Positions 31,479 to 42,109 of a stretch of DNA of 64,000 nucleotides are shown here, piece after piece. Source of the DNA: Lepraria neglecta (Eukaryota > Ascomycota > Lecanoromycetes > Lecanorales > Stereocaulaceae); the NCBI GenBank assembly GCA_033220425.1, contig CM065651.1:2294001-2358000 (forward strand), written 5' to 3'. A program made the translations under genes and the position numbers. Position 1 is the first letter of the stretch, and every line of letters starts with the position of its first letter. The notes beneath the pieces were generated by a model. That model did not search any database, was not told the DNA's origin, and was given only the letters and a program-made list of their open reading frames with translations.

Positions 31479-32914
31479 CTAATTGAAAACGGTCCCCATC
31501 ATCCCCTCTCGAACGTGTCTTAACCACCAAAGTCCATCGATCATCTGAGTAAACTCCCATCCAGAACAACAATCGTCGGGTTCGTTGCACTCGCAGGAAC
31601 CCAGCAACTCATCCGCAATATCACGAAAGTCCTCAGGGTCACCTCTCAATCGAAAACTGGCATCGCAATGTTCATACCAGTTCACCCGAAGCCTTACCCA
31701 CCTCATGAAATGTTCGGTATATTCAGCATTTGGGGTCGGTAAGTGAATCTCCAAGCTTCTTGTTGCATTTGAATATCGGAGTGCTCTTGACAGTTTATAG
31801 TAGAAGTCTGTGAAGGTGTCTAGCGCTTCCCTACTAGAAAATAGATCAAATAACTTCAATCCAAAGATTTCCTCTCCGAGTTGCAATTCATTATCGGTTG
31901 GGGCGCTCAAAGCTAGCACCAGCTTTGGTAATCGAAGAGCAGCGAGTGCTTCCGGGCTCCGAACGCTTCGTTGCCATGATAGATCGGGCTCGATTACCCA
32001 TTTCCACGTTGGTGAGGAAGACAGCTTCTCCTGCTTCATTTGGCGCAGGTAATAGGTCTGGTGGCTCTTAGCTAGTTGGATTCTCTACGCAGCGTAGGTA
32101 ATGTCTCTAGCCTCGTTGTGTATCTGATGATTCGTCAAGAGCAAGTCAAATTGGCGGAACTTTTCGGGATTTCGTTGTTGGAAGGCGGCGACCGAGCCCA
32201 AGGTGATAGTAGACTTTCGCGTTACTTCTGAGTTTATCGAGACGCGCTCGAACTAAATGGATAAATTCGGGGCTGGGAACCACAAAGACGGGGTTGTAAG
32301 CATTTTCTATTCGCAGCAGGAGCTCCATAGCGTTGATTATAGGCACAAGCTGGTGTTCGTCATTATCTGAGAAATATAGTTCCAATGTCTTGGTAGCTCC
32401 TTGCTTGCTGAGTGCCCGTTGAAATTTGCAGCAAACATCCTCAGCGCATAGAGCTGCTCCTTAACTTTATCGCCGTTCGGGCCAATTATGGCTGAGCCTA
32501 GGCTCAGTAGCCGTAGCGCCGCAAGTGCGCCCTGGTTATAGCATTTGGGGTGATACACCTCGTCAGAGTTGACTACCCACGGTGGCGTCCAAGTAAGGGA
32601 TTTTGATTTCTTAGCGTCTCGTGATTGATAAACCCAATAGGTCTGATGAGTCTTTTTTGTAGCTGGGCAAGGAGTTTTTGGTGGGCAATGGGCTGCGTCT
32701 CTGAGTAGACTTGCCGGTTTGTCAGGAGTAGGCCGTAGAAACTGAATTTTAATCGGCTGGGCCAGTGGTCTCCACCGCGGAAGGCGCGATGGATTTCGTC
32801 AGAGAATACTAACTCGTAGATATCAAGTCGGATTTCGAATGGAAGGGAGAAAAAAGATGCTGGCGCGGGTTTCTCTTCAATTGGTCTTCTCTTCTTGGTG
32901 GGCTTCAAAGTCAC
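31479..32914 (-). pseudogene. 2EXR/F-box-like family protein, decayed
   Basis: The N-terminal part has the hallmark FFSLPFEIRLDIYELVF followed by LLLTNRQVYSE, typical of the large fungal 2EXR family. No ATG precedes it in frame (GTG at 32914). Homologous sequence continues in other frames: ALAALRLLSLGSAI to about 32420, then LELYFSDNDEHQL, VFVVPSPEFIHLVRARLD to about 32215, then FRQFDLLLTNHQIHNEARD, an in-frame stop at about 32085, and a final open 186-codon block to 31479. At least three shifts and one stop. A second LLLTN.Q motif suggests that two related units have been merged or that the family repeat is present twice. Function of the family is unknown. Confidence 0.6.
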
Positions 32915-33498
32915 AAAACACAGAGGTTGGGAGCCGAGTCAAATGGATGTTCGGAGATGATATCGAAGCATCGAGCGAGGAACGACTACAAGATTTGCAG
33001 TCCAGCGAGGTATTAGGAGCCATCAAAACGCCATGTAAAAAGATTCATACGTGACTCACCCACAACCGTTTCTCTAAAGTTCAACTTCCATGGTACTGAT
33101 TGAAGCTTAATTTAGCCCAAATATTCATTTGCTATTCAAATCTTCAGACACTGATAGAAACATTCAAGACAGAGTTCCTGCTCATTTTCGAGCACTGCTC
33201 TGTATTTTCGTGGACAATTCACCCAACGTTGGGGTCACCCTATCCGTTTTCAAGACGCAGTGCTTATCTTTGTTGCCAGCGCTTGGCGTACTCATACATT
33301 TGAAGCCAACCTTACCAAGGCCTAGCGAATCCTAGACCCACTCCAGGAATAGCTCAAGTATCCTCTACCCAGCACATCCTCAGCCTCTTCACAAGCCTCC
33401 GCCCTTCTTGTCATTTCCTCACGACACATTATTAGCTTCCGATTTACGTACAACCATACCTACCTAATAGCTGCATCTTCATCAATCACCTCCGTATG
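32915..33498. other. Intergenic, no gene recognised
   Basis: Short ORFs only. Confidence 0.35.
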
Positions 33499-33933
33499 TC
33501 ACGGTGGGCTCCAAGGCCCAATTCTAATCTCTTGATCAGTGACTTCAATATACCCTATCTCCAGCGGGCATTCCTTCAATTGCTCGCCTAAGAGCCAAAG
33601 CTCAGTATCGTCATCGAGAGATTCGAGCCACAAGCAAAGCCGAGGGAACTTAAGTAGGTCAGGACGGTTGTCGCATTCTGCTAGCTTCTGGAAATCCGCT
33701 CCGTAAAGTCTAATCCCTTTGATTCCATCGATCAAGGTGGTAAACCAGGTCTCTATCCCATCTAGCTCAGTGGCTTGTGTTAGTGCTTCGAGTATCATGT
33801 CTACCTGCTCCGTGAGGGTTGCGACGCGTAAGGCGAGTGCAGATGGAAGAGGGTCGTCGGGGCGGATGTAGTGGTCAAGAAAGAATTGACGATTCAGGTT
33901 TTGATTATACCACTTGGTACCGACGGTACCAAA
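33499..33933 (-). pseudogene. Fragment of an unidentified fungal protein
   Basis: A frame is open from just after TAA at 33936 to 33499, with no ATG before 33798. The conceptual product (RQFFLDHYIRPDDPLPSA, then a helical stretch around TELDGIETWFTTLIDGIKG and PRLCLWLESLDDDTELWLLG) looks coding but starts abruptly. It resembles the interior of an F-box/2EXR-type protein, with low certainty. Probably a relic, as are both neighbours. Confidence 0.3.
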
Positions 33934-34215
33934 TTATGCAGCAAACAGCATGATGAGGAGAGTGGTAGTGAGGAAAGTGGCGGTTCTCATCGTGGAAAGT
34001 TGAAAGCTGTCAAGTGCGATGAATGGGGATCTGGGGATTTTGAAAGATGTATCGATATGGACCAGGAGTTCAAAGCCTATTAGTGGTGTTGAAGCAGCAG
34101 AAATTGTGATCGTGAGATTTGTTGAGCAAATTTACCACCAAGCTCAGCCGACACTACAGTGTGATGATGATCAGCTGACTGTAGATTGTCAATTATTTGC
34201 CGAAGTAATCGAAGG

Positions 34216-36567
34216 CTAGCTCGGGACGTTCAATTGACGTTGCATTTCTTTTAGAGACAGCAGGAGCTGAATTGAGCTGAGCTGGTGAGATTTCTCCAAG
34301 CGAGCTTTTGCTTCGTGTTGGTCTGTCTCTTTGAGCGGTGCCTCGATATTGTGAAGTATCCACACGACAGTCTTGTCTGGGTTAAGGTATCTCTCCTTGA
34401 AAATCTTCACCATAGGAGGATCGACGTGCCAGTCTCGGGGCCCTTTGTTGGATTGTTTCAACAATTTTCTGCGGTTCCTGGTATGACAATCATGGGCTTA
34501 AGCCTCTGGAGCAGTGCCCATCACGAGACTGTAGCGTTTGAGACAGTCTTCTAGGGTGGTAGGAAGCCCTCCTACGAAAAGCCTTCTAGGGGTATTTATC
34601 AAGATGAATGTCTCCATGTCCGGCCACACGTCTACAAGATTGGATGTTTGGCGGAGGGCATTGTAATGATGGCCAACATATAAGATTGAAGCCCAGCTAG
34701 TCGCCATGAATGACGCCTCGGTCCGTATCATCATGGTGAGAAAGAATTGAAGCAAGCCGCAGAGTAACGGATGGCGAGATAGCAGATAGTGTTGCTCAGT
34801 GTTTCCCTGGCCGTAAATTGGTTTTAGAAAAATTCGTCTCATCTTGTCGATTGCATCACCATCGATCCAGAGGTCGACGAATGAAGTGATGTTCCGGAGG
34901 ATCTGGTCGTTTTTCTTTGGCCAGACTGCACTATGAGGCTATACCAAAGCCGTGCTTATGGCGGTTTTTACCCGTTCGCCCATAGTCTGCAGTTCGTAGA
35001 AAGAAGTCGCAATTTCATCAGGGCGGATATGGGTTGTATCGAGATAGATTTGTGTTGCGAAACATAGGAATAGAGAGATTTGCTTTGTTTGACAGTACTG
35101 TCTTAGGGCTTTGGTCATCTCGTCCTCTGCTGGGAATTGAAATTTTGATTCTCGCAATAATGTTGCAATGTAGCAATAGGCTGGGAAGGATATCTAGCTA
35201 ATGGGGGCCCCAGGGCCCCATATGTGGCAAAAACAGACAAAGAACGGCTAGCAACAGGCTTCTAGAATCGCATAGAAAGCAATCAAGCAACGGATTGCAA
35301 CAAATAAACAGAACTCGGGCAATGCTTCCCAGAGGATGGTTCTTTCTGCAAACTTCTGTCTGAGAGACATTGCATGCCGGTCCGATTTGGCGTCATAGTC
35401 ACCGAAGAAGCCAGGCCTTACGAGCGACATTTGTTTTGGCTCAATGAGTTTACGGAACGATACAAGGAGAATCGAAGTTGATAGACAGACCCACTGAGCG
35501 CCATCTGCCAGCCTGTAGTTGAACCAATCATCCGGTTGGTGCTTGTGAAAGGGATCAACGCCGCAAAGGAGGCCGAGGAAATCCATAGAAGTCTTGATAA
35601 GGTTTTGGGCGGATCCAGCTTTGGGGCACATCGCAAAGTAATTCTCGTCTGCTCGGCGAGCGAGATCAAAAGCTGTATTGGCAAGGATAGATGATATCAT
35701 CAGATCCAGTCTGCCACACGAGTAGTCCTCCCAAGTCTTCCCGATAAAAGTCCTTAGATCATGCAGATCTGTAAAGAGACAGTGCATGGCGAAAAACTTT
35801 TCGTCATCTTCCTCGTCTTCATCAGATTGATATTTGACTTGGCGGCCAGCTTTGCGTTTCGCGTTTGATGCCTTGAAGTCTATGGCATTTGCTGTGGATG
35901 CTGTGGTGGCTGACGTAGGTGATGCTTCGTCAATGTCCACTGGCTCTTCAACCTCCAGATGATTGAACCGATTCGAGAGTGGATTGTCATTCTTCTCATT
36001 CGGCTGCAGGCTTGTACGCATGCGGGTGTTCTTTTGGTCTAGACCTGGAACTTTGCTTGATTCATCGACAGTAGCTAATGAAGACGGTGTCAAGATATTG
36101 ATGACTTCTTCGATGATGGTGATGAAATGAGCATGGTTGAAATTCTCCTTGCGTACTGCATCAGTGGCTTCCTTCTCATAGAACCTTGAGAAGCCTTTGG
36201 GAAGGTCCACAATCTGTTTCGCTAGTTTAAGCACACTGTCTGGGACACTGCTTCCACTAGCGTGGACAATCACTCCAGCTAGTTTCGTGAACTGGGAAAG
36301 CTTTATGCGGTACGTTGTATTGGTCTTTGTGTCCTCCGCAGCTTTGGCAGCCTCTGCGGCTATTTTTAACTTGGCTTCCTTCCTTGCCCGACCTTTCAAA
36401 CGACCTGACGGGACATTTGCTGAGGGAGTGGTGGTTGAGAGGACGTCGATGGAATATGCAGGCTGGTCTGGTAGCCTGAGTCCAGCTGCCCCGGTGGTGT
36501 CGACCAGCTATTGTGCGAACTTGTCTGTCTGCTTTTTGTAGTTGTTGACAAAGATGTTAGACGACAT
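34216..36567 (-). pseudogene. DUF6604-type protein, one 784-codon frame with five internal stops
   Basis: Starts at 36567 (MSSNIFVNNYKKQTDKFAQ), then continues in a single frame for 2352 bp. The N-terminal YKK.T..F..WL-type region, Lys/Ala-rich helix (RARKEAKLKIAAEAAKAAED) and the VIVHASGSSVPDSVLKLAKQ segment fit the DUF6604 N-terminal domain of Pezizomycotina. The rest (DEDEEDDEKFFAMHCLFTDL, LANTAFDLARRADE, WPDMETFI, FVGGLPTTLEDCLKRYSLVMG) fits its long C-terminal part. In-frame stops are TAG at 36508-36510, 35248-35250, 35194-35196 and 34939-34941, and TAA at 34498-34500; the frame ends at TAG 34216. No frameshift is needed anywhere. All five stops are types that a CpA-to-TpA change can make, and none is TGA. 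Function of the family is unknown. Confidence 0.7.
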
Positions 36568-37382
36568 GTTTTGTTGGATCCGTCGGGCAAGCTGTCAAGT
36601 TTAGGAACAGTCAGTACAGTCGAGGCTCTGCTGGTAGTGTTTGGAAATGGCGGTGGAGTGGAGTTGGCCAAACTCAAGTCCGTAAGTACTCACAGAATAA
36701 GGCACGCAAATACTCCTTTGGTATCTGGTCTACTGTCAATTCAGATCTGTGAGTATGAAGGTTTCAGATCAAATAATTAAAAAAACAAGACATCAATGTT
36801 CTGTCCAATTCCAGAATTGCATGAAGATGGATAGACATAGCAATAGGGGTGCTTCAGCGGTGAGTGTATTGGCCCCACCTTGCTCTATTCACTTTAGCTA
36901 TGTGCAACATGTCAGTGGAATAGGATTGGTGCCCTATCAGGGCGTGAAGACTCCTGTCATCCATTGAAAGCGAAACCACATTAGATGAGGGCTGGTGAGT
37001 TGGGAATTTCGAGCCTGAGCATGAGTGACGCGTCTTATCTGGATGTTGGGCAACGATACAATAGTCTCGCTCCTACAAACAGGAGGAACAGCATTCCAAG
37101 TACGCTCAACAGCGACTACGTGAAAATACTGACGTTTGAGTGAGGTCGTTATTGTTCCTACTGGAGATTCGGGGTCTGCAAAGGGAAACTCCGATCATGC
37201 CCTGGCCCGTGCATGGAGCTAAAGGCTTGGCAACGGCGTGGCGCGTTTGTTTACCTCCGCTGTCATTGCCATCCGCACATGCATTGCAATAAGACTATAA
37301 CATAATTGTCGATGTGCTTTACTGTATAGCTATACGTACGTTTGTCTGTGAAGTCTGTGTTACAGTCCTCTGATATGACAAT
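36568..37382. other. Divergent intergenic region
   Basis: Upstream DNA between the DUF6604 relic and the 37492 gene; short ORFs only. Confidence 0.4.
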
Positions 37383-37491
37383 ATGAAGGGAGTAGGGTCA
37401 AGCATAATGGTGGGTCTAAGCAATGATAATTTACCATTATGCGCTTCTGCTGCAGGAACCCGTACGCCGGCATTACTGACCGCTTTTGTAG

Positions 37492-39735
37492 GCCCAAGAC
37501 GGCCTCCAGCAGACCCAAATAGCTCCCAGTTCTTCATGTTCCCAGCCTTCAAAGCCCTGGAACAATCCACTAAAACGCCCTCACCATCACGAGCCCTCAT
37601 CTCTCTTCGAACACACCGGCGATGACGACTACCTACGTGGAGCCGACAATGGCAAGGCATTGCATGCTCCAAAAAGAAGCCGAGGGCCGGAATGGCCACT
37701 CAAAAATACAGACGAAGCTGCTGAGGTCAGCCTGGATAAGCAGTCTGAGGAGAATGCTGCGGGAAACGGCGACGAACGCTCCAGCGTAGCGAGCATCCGC
37801 CCCTCCAAATTTCTCGAAGGTAGCATGAATGACAAGGTCAGCCAGAAGCCTCCCGGTATATACATTGGCGACGACGAGGCTATGGAACGATATGCAAAGA
37901 GCCAGGAAAATGATAGAGACGAGATGGAAGTCACCTACGACGCCGGCGTCGAGCCGAACAAGCATTCAGGGATGTTTCGATTTGGAAAAGCCATTGCCAG
38001 CGCTTTCAATGCTGTCAATATCTGGCAAGGAGTTAACGGCATCTGGAGAGAGAAGGAAAAGGAGAAGCGTAGCCAAGCCAACGCAGAAAAGAACATCCTG
38101 GTAGAGCGTCAGGCCAAAGCAGCAGAAGCGTATGCTGAGCTGAAGCGGAGTGGCTACAAGAGCACACAGGTTGGTCCTATTCAGCGTCATAGCCAAGTTA
38201 TACCAGCCATCAAGCCTGAGGACTCAGAAAACACGCAGAGAGACTCGTTCCGGGACTCTGGCGTCGACGTTGACGGCTTCCGCTCTGCCCCTGATCGGAA
38301 GAACAGCGATCAAATGGCCGCAACCAACGACACTCTCAAGGTTCCTCAGACGAAAGGAGCAAATAATCGCTCCGTGAGCCCGTTGTCCGAGGCAAGCTCC
38401 GGACGCAAATCATCCATGCACTTCCGTAGACCTTCCCTTCAGGATTTGAAGAAGGTCAAATCGCAGTTACGATTGTCCTCTGCCAAGAATCAAGCTGAAC
38501 CACCAATACCAGTACCGTCGCCTGATACAGAAGATGCGGCGAGCTCTACGTTGCCAGCCTCAGGTCTTCGTAAAGAGCCATCGAAGAGGGACATGGCAAA
38601 GCAGTACAAGCTCAGCAAGAAAGTCAGTGACCTCGAAAACAAGCTTGAGACTGCACGTCGTGAACTTGAGCAGTCCATGTCAACTGCCCCACCAGTTCCA
38701 GAACTCCCTGCTCGCACAGGTCGAAAGCCATTCAAGCCAGGAGCTCTAGCGTCTTTGCCTTCTGAGCGAAACATGGCCCCCGGAAACCTGGAGGCTGGAG
38801 GAGCACCAACTCAAAAAGCTGAAATGCCAGGGAAGGATGCCAAAGAGCTCGAGGAGAATGGTCCGCCAGTGCCCCAACACACTTCTAGACTCGAAAAGGA
38901 GAACCTCAGGCCCACATCGAAGTACTCGATCTCGACCCGACGAAGCAGCGCACATTTCTCTGTCGATGACAAGATGAATCAGCTGAGCACCAAACCTGAT
39001 GATGTCGTGATCGTGGAGCCTGCAAAGAGTTCAACCTCAAATAGGAGGGCTGGAAGACCTAGAAAAGCACCTGGAAATGAGAACACCGCTAGTTTCAACT
39101 CTGCTGATATCGAAAAGCCTAAGCTGAACGTTCCCTCAAAGACCCCACAAAATTCTCCTCTAAGAGGGACTGAAATACCACCATTGCCGGCAAAACCAAA
39201 AGCTTTTGACCCCATGGAGGTTGACCAAGCCAAAATCATCGCTATGCGCTCCGGTCGTAACAGCAAAGCTGCTTTCGCTTCCCTCCCAGAGGACATCCAC
39301 AATCTATGGAGAGCCTACCCCCGTGCCGCAGAGGACCAGTTATCCGAATACATCCGAGGCCAACCTGGATTCAACAAGATCACCGATCCTACTTCGGTCC
39401 TACATCCGCTTGGATCTACGTCTTCGTTCCTCGGCCCACCTGTCTCAGCTTCGCCCATGAGGACTAGGTCGAAGAGGTCTTCGAAACGTGGCATTTCTCC
39501 TCCGCCACCGAGCATTGCTTCTGCGAAGAAGCCCCGCACAGAAAATGATGCCAATTGGACGGCAATGGAGGGTGTAGAGTCTCCCGTTCTGGGCGAAAGC
39601 AAAGGTCAGCCGCTCAATTCGAAGGCGCCGAAGAAGAAGTACGGACAATCAATTGAGGCCAGCAAGTTTTACAAGGACAAACCCTTACCTGACATCCAGA
39701 AGGAGGACTATGACTGGCCTGAAGATGTTTTCTGA
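37492..39735 (+). CDS. Basic, disordered nuclear-type protein (annotated in relatives as nuclear RNA-binding)
   Basis: The frame is open from a predicted acceptor at 37491 (CTGAC branch, TTTTGTAG) to TGA at 39735, about 747 codons. No ATG lies in frame until 37825, so a short first exon is expected; an ATG before a GT donor at 37383 (GT at 37392) or 37407 (GT at 37410) fits in phase. N-terminal landmarks are KPWNNPLKR, HHHEPSSLFEHTGDDDYLR and HAPKRSRGPEWPL. A coiled coil (KQYKLSKKVSDLENKLETAR) lies in the middle. Long Ser/Pro/Lys tracts with basic clusters (RKSSMHFRRPS, GRPRKAPG, RSKRSSKRG) follow, and the tail is FYKDKPLPDIQKEDYDWPED. I recall this family under the name nuclear RNA-binding protein; no RRM or other fold is visible. 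Intact over 2.2 kb. Confidence 0.65.
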   Translation, partial: AQDGLQQTQIAPSSSCSQPSKPWNNPLKRPHHHEPSSLFEHTGDDDYLRGADNGKALHAPKRSRGPEWPLKNTDEAAEVSLDKQSEENAAGNGDERSSVASIRPSKFLEGSMNDKVSQKPPGIYIGDDEAMERYAKSQENDRDEMEVTYDAGVEPNKHSGMFRFGKAIASAFNAVNIWQGVNGIWREKEKEKRSQANAEKNILVERQAKAAEAYAELKRSGYKSTQVGPIQRHSQVIPAIKPEDSENTQRDSFRDSGVDVDGFRSAPDRKNSDQMAATNDTLKVPQTKGANNRSVSPLSEASSGRKSSMHFRRPSLQDLKKVKSQLRLSSAKNQAEPPIPVPSPDTEDAASSTLPASGLRKEPSKRDMAKQYKLSKKVSDLENKLETARRELEQSMSTAPPVPELPARTGRKPFKPGALASLPSERNMAPGNLEAGGAPTQKAEMPGKDAKELEENGPPVPQHTSRLEKENLRPTSKYSISTRRSSAHFSVDDKMNQLSTKPDDVVIVEPAKSSTSNRRAGRPRKAPGNENTASFNSADIEKPKLNVPSKTPQNSPLRGTEIPPLPAKPKAFDPMEVDQAKIIAMRSGRNSKAAFASLPEDIHNLWRAYPRAAEDQLSEYIRGQPGFNKITDPTSVLHPLGSTSSFLGPPVSASPMRTRSKRSSKRGISPPPPSIASAKKPRTENDANWTAMEGVESPVLGESKGQPLNSKAPKKKYGQSIEASKFYKDKPLPDIQKEDYDWPEDVF

Positions 39736-40143
39736 TCTCCTTGCTGCTCCGAGTACAAAAGTTGACTGCAGGACAAAACATTATCATTCTTGCTGAGCAA
39801 GATTGTAACAAATAACGGCAAACATCAAATTCGTTCTCACATTTTCTTCCTTTCGTTAAAGGTCTTGCGTGGAACACTGGAAATAACCAAAGCTTGGCCA
39901 TTGTAATTAAGCATGGCGTTTTGAGGGTCGAGGAGGTGTACACAATCCTTGAGAAATAAGCTTGCCAACTGGTATGTCAGCAACATTCATATGTATTGAT
40001 TGAGAGCGAGGTGTATATAGCTGCTTGCTTGACGAATGCCTAAATTCATTAGCCAAATTCGGCTATCCATCAAGAGCTTTCCGCCCAATTTTTCGTTAAT
40101 CATGAGGCCGTGAATACGTTTCTGCGCTAGAAACTTTCACCCA
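39736..40143. other. Convergent intergenic region
   Basis: 3' ends of the 37492 and 40144 genes; nothing recognised. Confidence 0.4.
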
Positions 40144-41565
40144 TCACCCCATCGTAGCAGCCGCTTCCAGTACTTGCCTCGCAGGGTCCTCGAATGCACC
40201 ACTAGAACCATCTTTACTCGCCATGCCCTGCCTTCCCACAGCCTCAGCTGATGGCCGCTGATAGTCGTTTCTGTTGACCGATTCCTCAATTCCCACCCCA
40301 ACTATCCTCATCTCCTCCTCCCACCACCCCCTAAAAACCCCCAACCTCTCCGCCCTAACCCTCGCCAGCCGTTTCCCCTCCCCTGTCTTCATCATGCCCT
40401 CCAATTTCTCCAATTTCCCCCCAAAATGCTTAATCGTATCTTCCATGCCTCGTGGCCTACCCTTCGTCCCTCCATACGTAAAAGTTCTACCGATGCCAAT
40501 AGCGCCAATTGCGTCGAGACGGTCTGCGTCTTGCACGATTGCGAGCTCCGGGTATGCGGCTAGGACGGGGGCGTGGAGTTCGGGGTGTTGAGTCTCGCAG
40601 GTGTAAGATACGGCTGTTGTTATAATTGATATCTTTGAAGCAAGGGGAGCGGGCCAGCCTAGGTTGACGAGGTGGTGCTCGACGGGGTTCTGGTTGGGTG
40701 GAGGGTTTGATAGAGAAGGGTCGATGTTGGAGGGAGGGCCAAAGGGCTGCGCATTTGAGGGACTGGAAGTACCGAAGTGGTGCGGGTATATTGGAGAAGA
40801 AGGCGATGGATAGCTTTGAGCCGCGCTGATCGTGTTCGTGGAAGCTTGGTACTTGTGATCATCGACATCATGCATCAGCGCCGCCAACTCAACGGCCAAC
40901 CCATCGAATTTAATCTGCTTATACACCTTCTCCTCCACCCTTAAAATCTCCATACTAAGCGCCGCGACCCTCTCCACATGACTCCAATCATGACTCGCAT
41001 CAAATCTTTCCTGACCCATAAACTCCCTAACCCAACCCCTCGTCTTTTCCAACAACCTCTTCCTCGTCACCGCTCCCGGCATACTCCCCGGCATCTTCGC
41101 CACACTCTTCCTATATTTCCCCATCCCCCCTCCATCCCTAATCGGATTATCATTCTCATCCCTCTCCAGCGTCCTAACCCAAAACCCCAACTCATCCCTC
41201 GCCTTCGGCTGCCTCAACACCTTATGCCCCATCCGCTTACAAACCCTACTAAGCCCACATTCACTGACAGCGATGCCGCACTCGAACCTCAAGAACAAAC
41301 GCATATCCTTCAACAGAGCCTCAGGATGCTCAGCAATAAACCCATTCAATCGCTCTTCATGCTCCTCGGTGATTTTCTTTGGGCGGCCCTGGGGTTTGCC
41401 GCTACCGGGGAAGACGACTTCGCCTGTGTTTCTGTACGCCATGCGCATTGTGCGGGCTTTGCGGTCGGAGATGGAGTATTTGGTCATTAAGTCTTTTATG
41501 GGGGTTTCGACTGCTAGGTCGGCTTTTATGAGGGCCCGGAGGGCGGGGGAGAGGGGGCGTGGCAT
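40144..41565 (-). CDS. Transposase-like helix-turn-helix fused to HD-domain hydrolase
   Basis: Intronless, 473 residues. Residues 1-125 are a Tc1/IS630-type DNA-binding region: an HTH (LMTKYSISDRKARTMR), a basic GKPQGRPKKIT spacer, and a winged-helix part ending HKVLRQPKARDE. Residues about 168-430 are a YedJ-like HD hydrolase: FDASHDWSHVERV (H192, H196), LAALMHDVDDHKY (H232, D233) and IVQDADRLDAIGAIGIGRTF (metal-binding Asp), with YGGTKGRPRG after it. A Pro/Ser/Asn-rich insertion (about 245-300) interrupts the HD fold. HD enzymes of this type act on phosphate esters or nucleotides; the substrate is unknown. The HTH has no DDE catalytic domain, so it has been co-opted as a DNA- or partner-binding module. 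Intact. Confidence 0.8.
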   Translation of the reverse strand: MPRPLSPALRALIKADLAVETPIKDLMTKYSISDRKARTMRMAYRNTGEVVFPGSGKPQGRPKKITEEHEERLNGFIAEHPEALLKDMRLFLRFECGIAVSECGLSRVCKRMGHKVLRQPKARDELGFWVRTLERDENDNPIRDGGGMGKYRKSVAKMPGSMPGAVTRKRLLEKTRGWVREFMGQERFDASHDWSHVERVAALSMEILRVEEKVYKQIKFDGLAVELAALMHDVDDHKYQASTNTISAAQSYPSPSSPIYPHHFGTSSPSNAQPFGPPSNIDPSLSNPPPNQNPVEHHLVNLGWPAPLASKISIITTAVSYTCETQHPELHAPVLAAYPELAIVQDADRLDAIGAIGIGRTFTYGGTKGRPRGMEDTIKHFGGKLEKLEGMMKTGEGKRLARVRAERLGVFRGWWEEEMRIVGVGIEESVNRNDYQRPSAEAVGRQGMASKDGSSGAFEDPARQVLEAAATMG

Positions 41566-42109
41566 TTTGGGTTGTTGGAGGGGGGAGTCGCGGAGAGGAT
41601 GACGAGGTGAAGCTCTGAAATTCAGGATGAGCTCGAGGCTCTCGGATAGCGAAGTCTGGTCAATTGCAGGTTAGGATGTCGTTAGCGTGAGATATCGGAA
41701 CAGAATTCTGTAAGCGAGGACAAGCGTGCCAAGCCCTTCATTCTTTCCTCCGCTTTTCTTCCATCCATTGCATTTCATACCAACCTCAATTGGGCTCAAT
41801 GCAAAGTCTTGCCCGTCAGCAACTATTTCTTTGAATGGCCGACCAGTCTAAAGGTCAATGGACCCAATGGCTTGACTTGTGGATGCCGCGGTCGAGGGAC
41901 TTCCTTGCACCCATTCCCATAGTGCCCCGCAACGGAGATCTTAACGACGTAATGCTCCAAGCCTTGGCCTACTTCAAAATGCGGGGCATAGATTCTCTTA
42001 TTATTACTGTTCCTTGCAAGCGGCTCCTTGTCTCAGCTCAATTGATCCATTGATCAAGTGTTTCCATATTCTCTCTTCACTTGTCTCCATTGTCTAATTG
42101 CGAAAGAGT
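41566..42109. other. Divergent upstream region
   Basis: Between the HTH-HD gene (-) and the cyclase gene (+). A 72-codon ORF (41835-42053) has no recognised domain. Confidence 0.4.
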
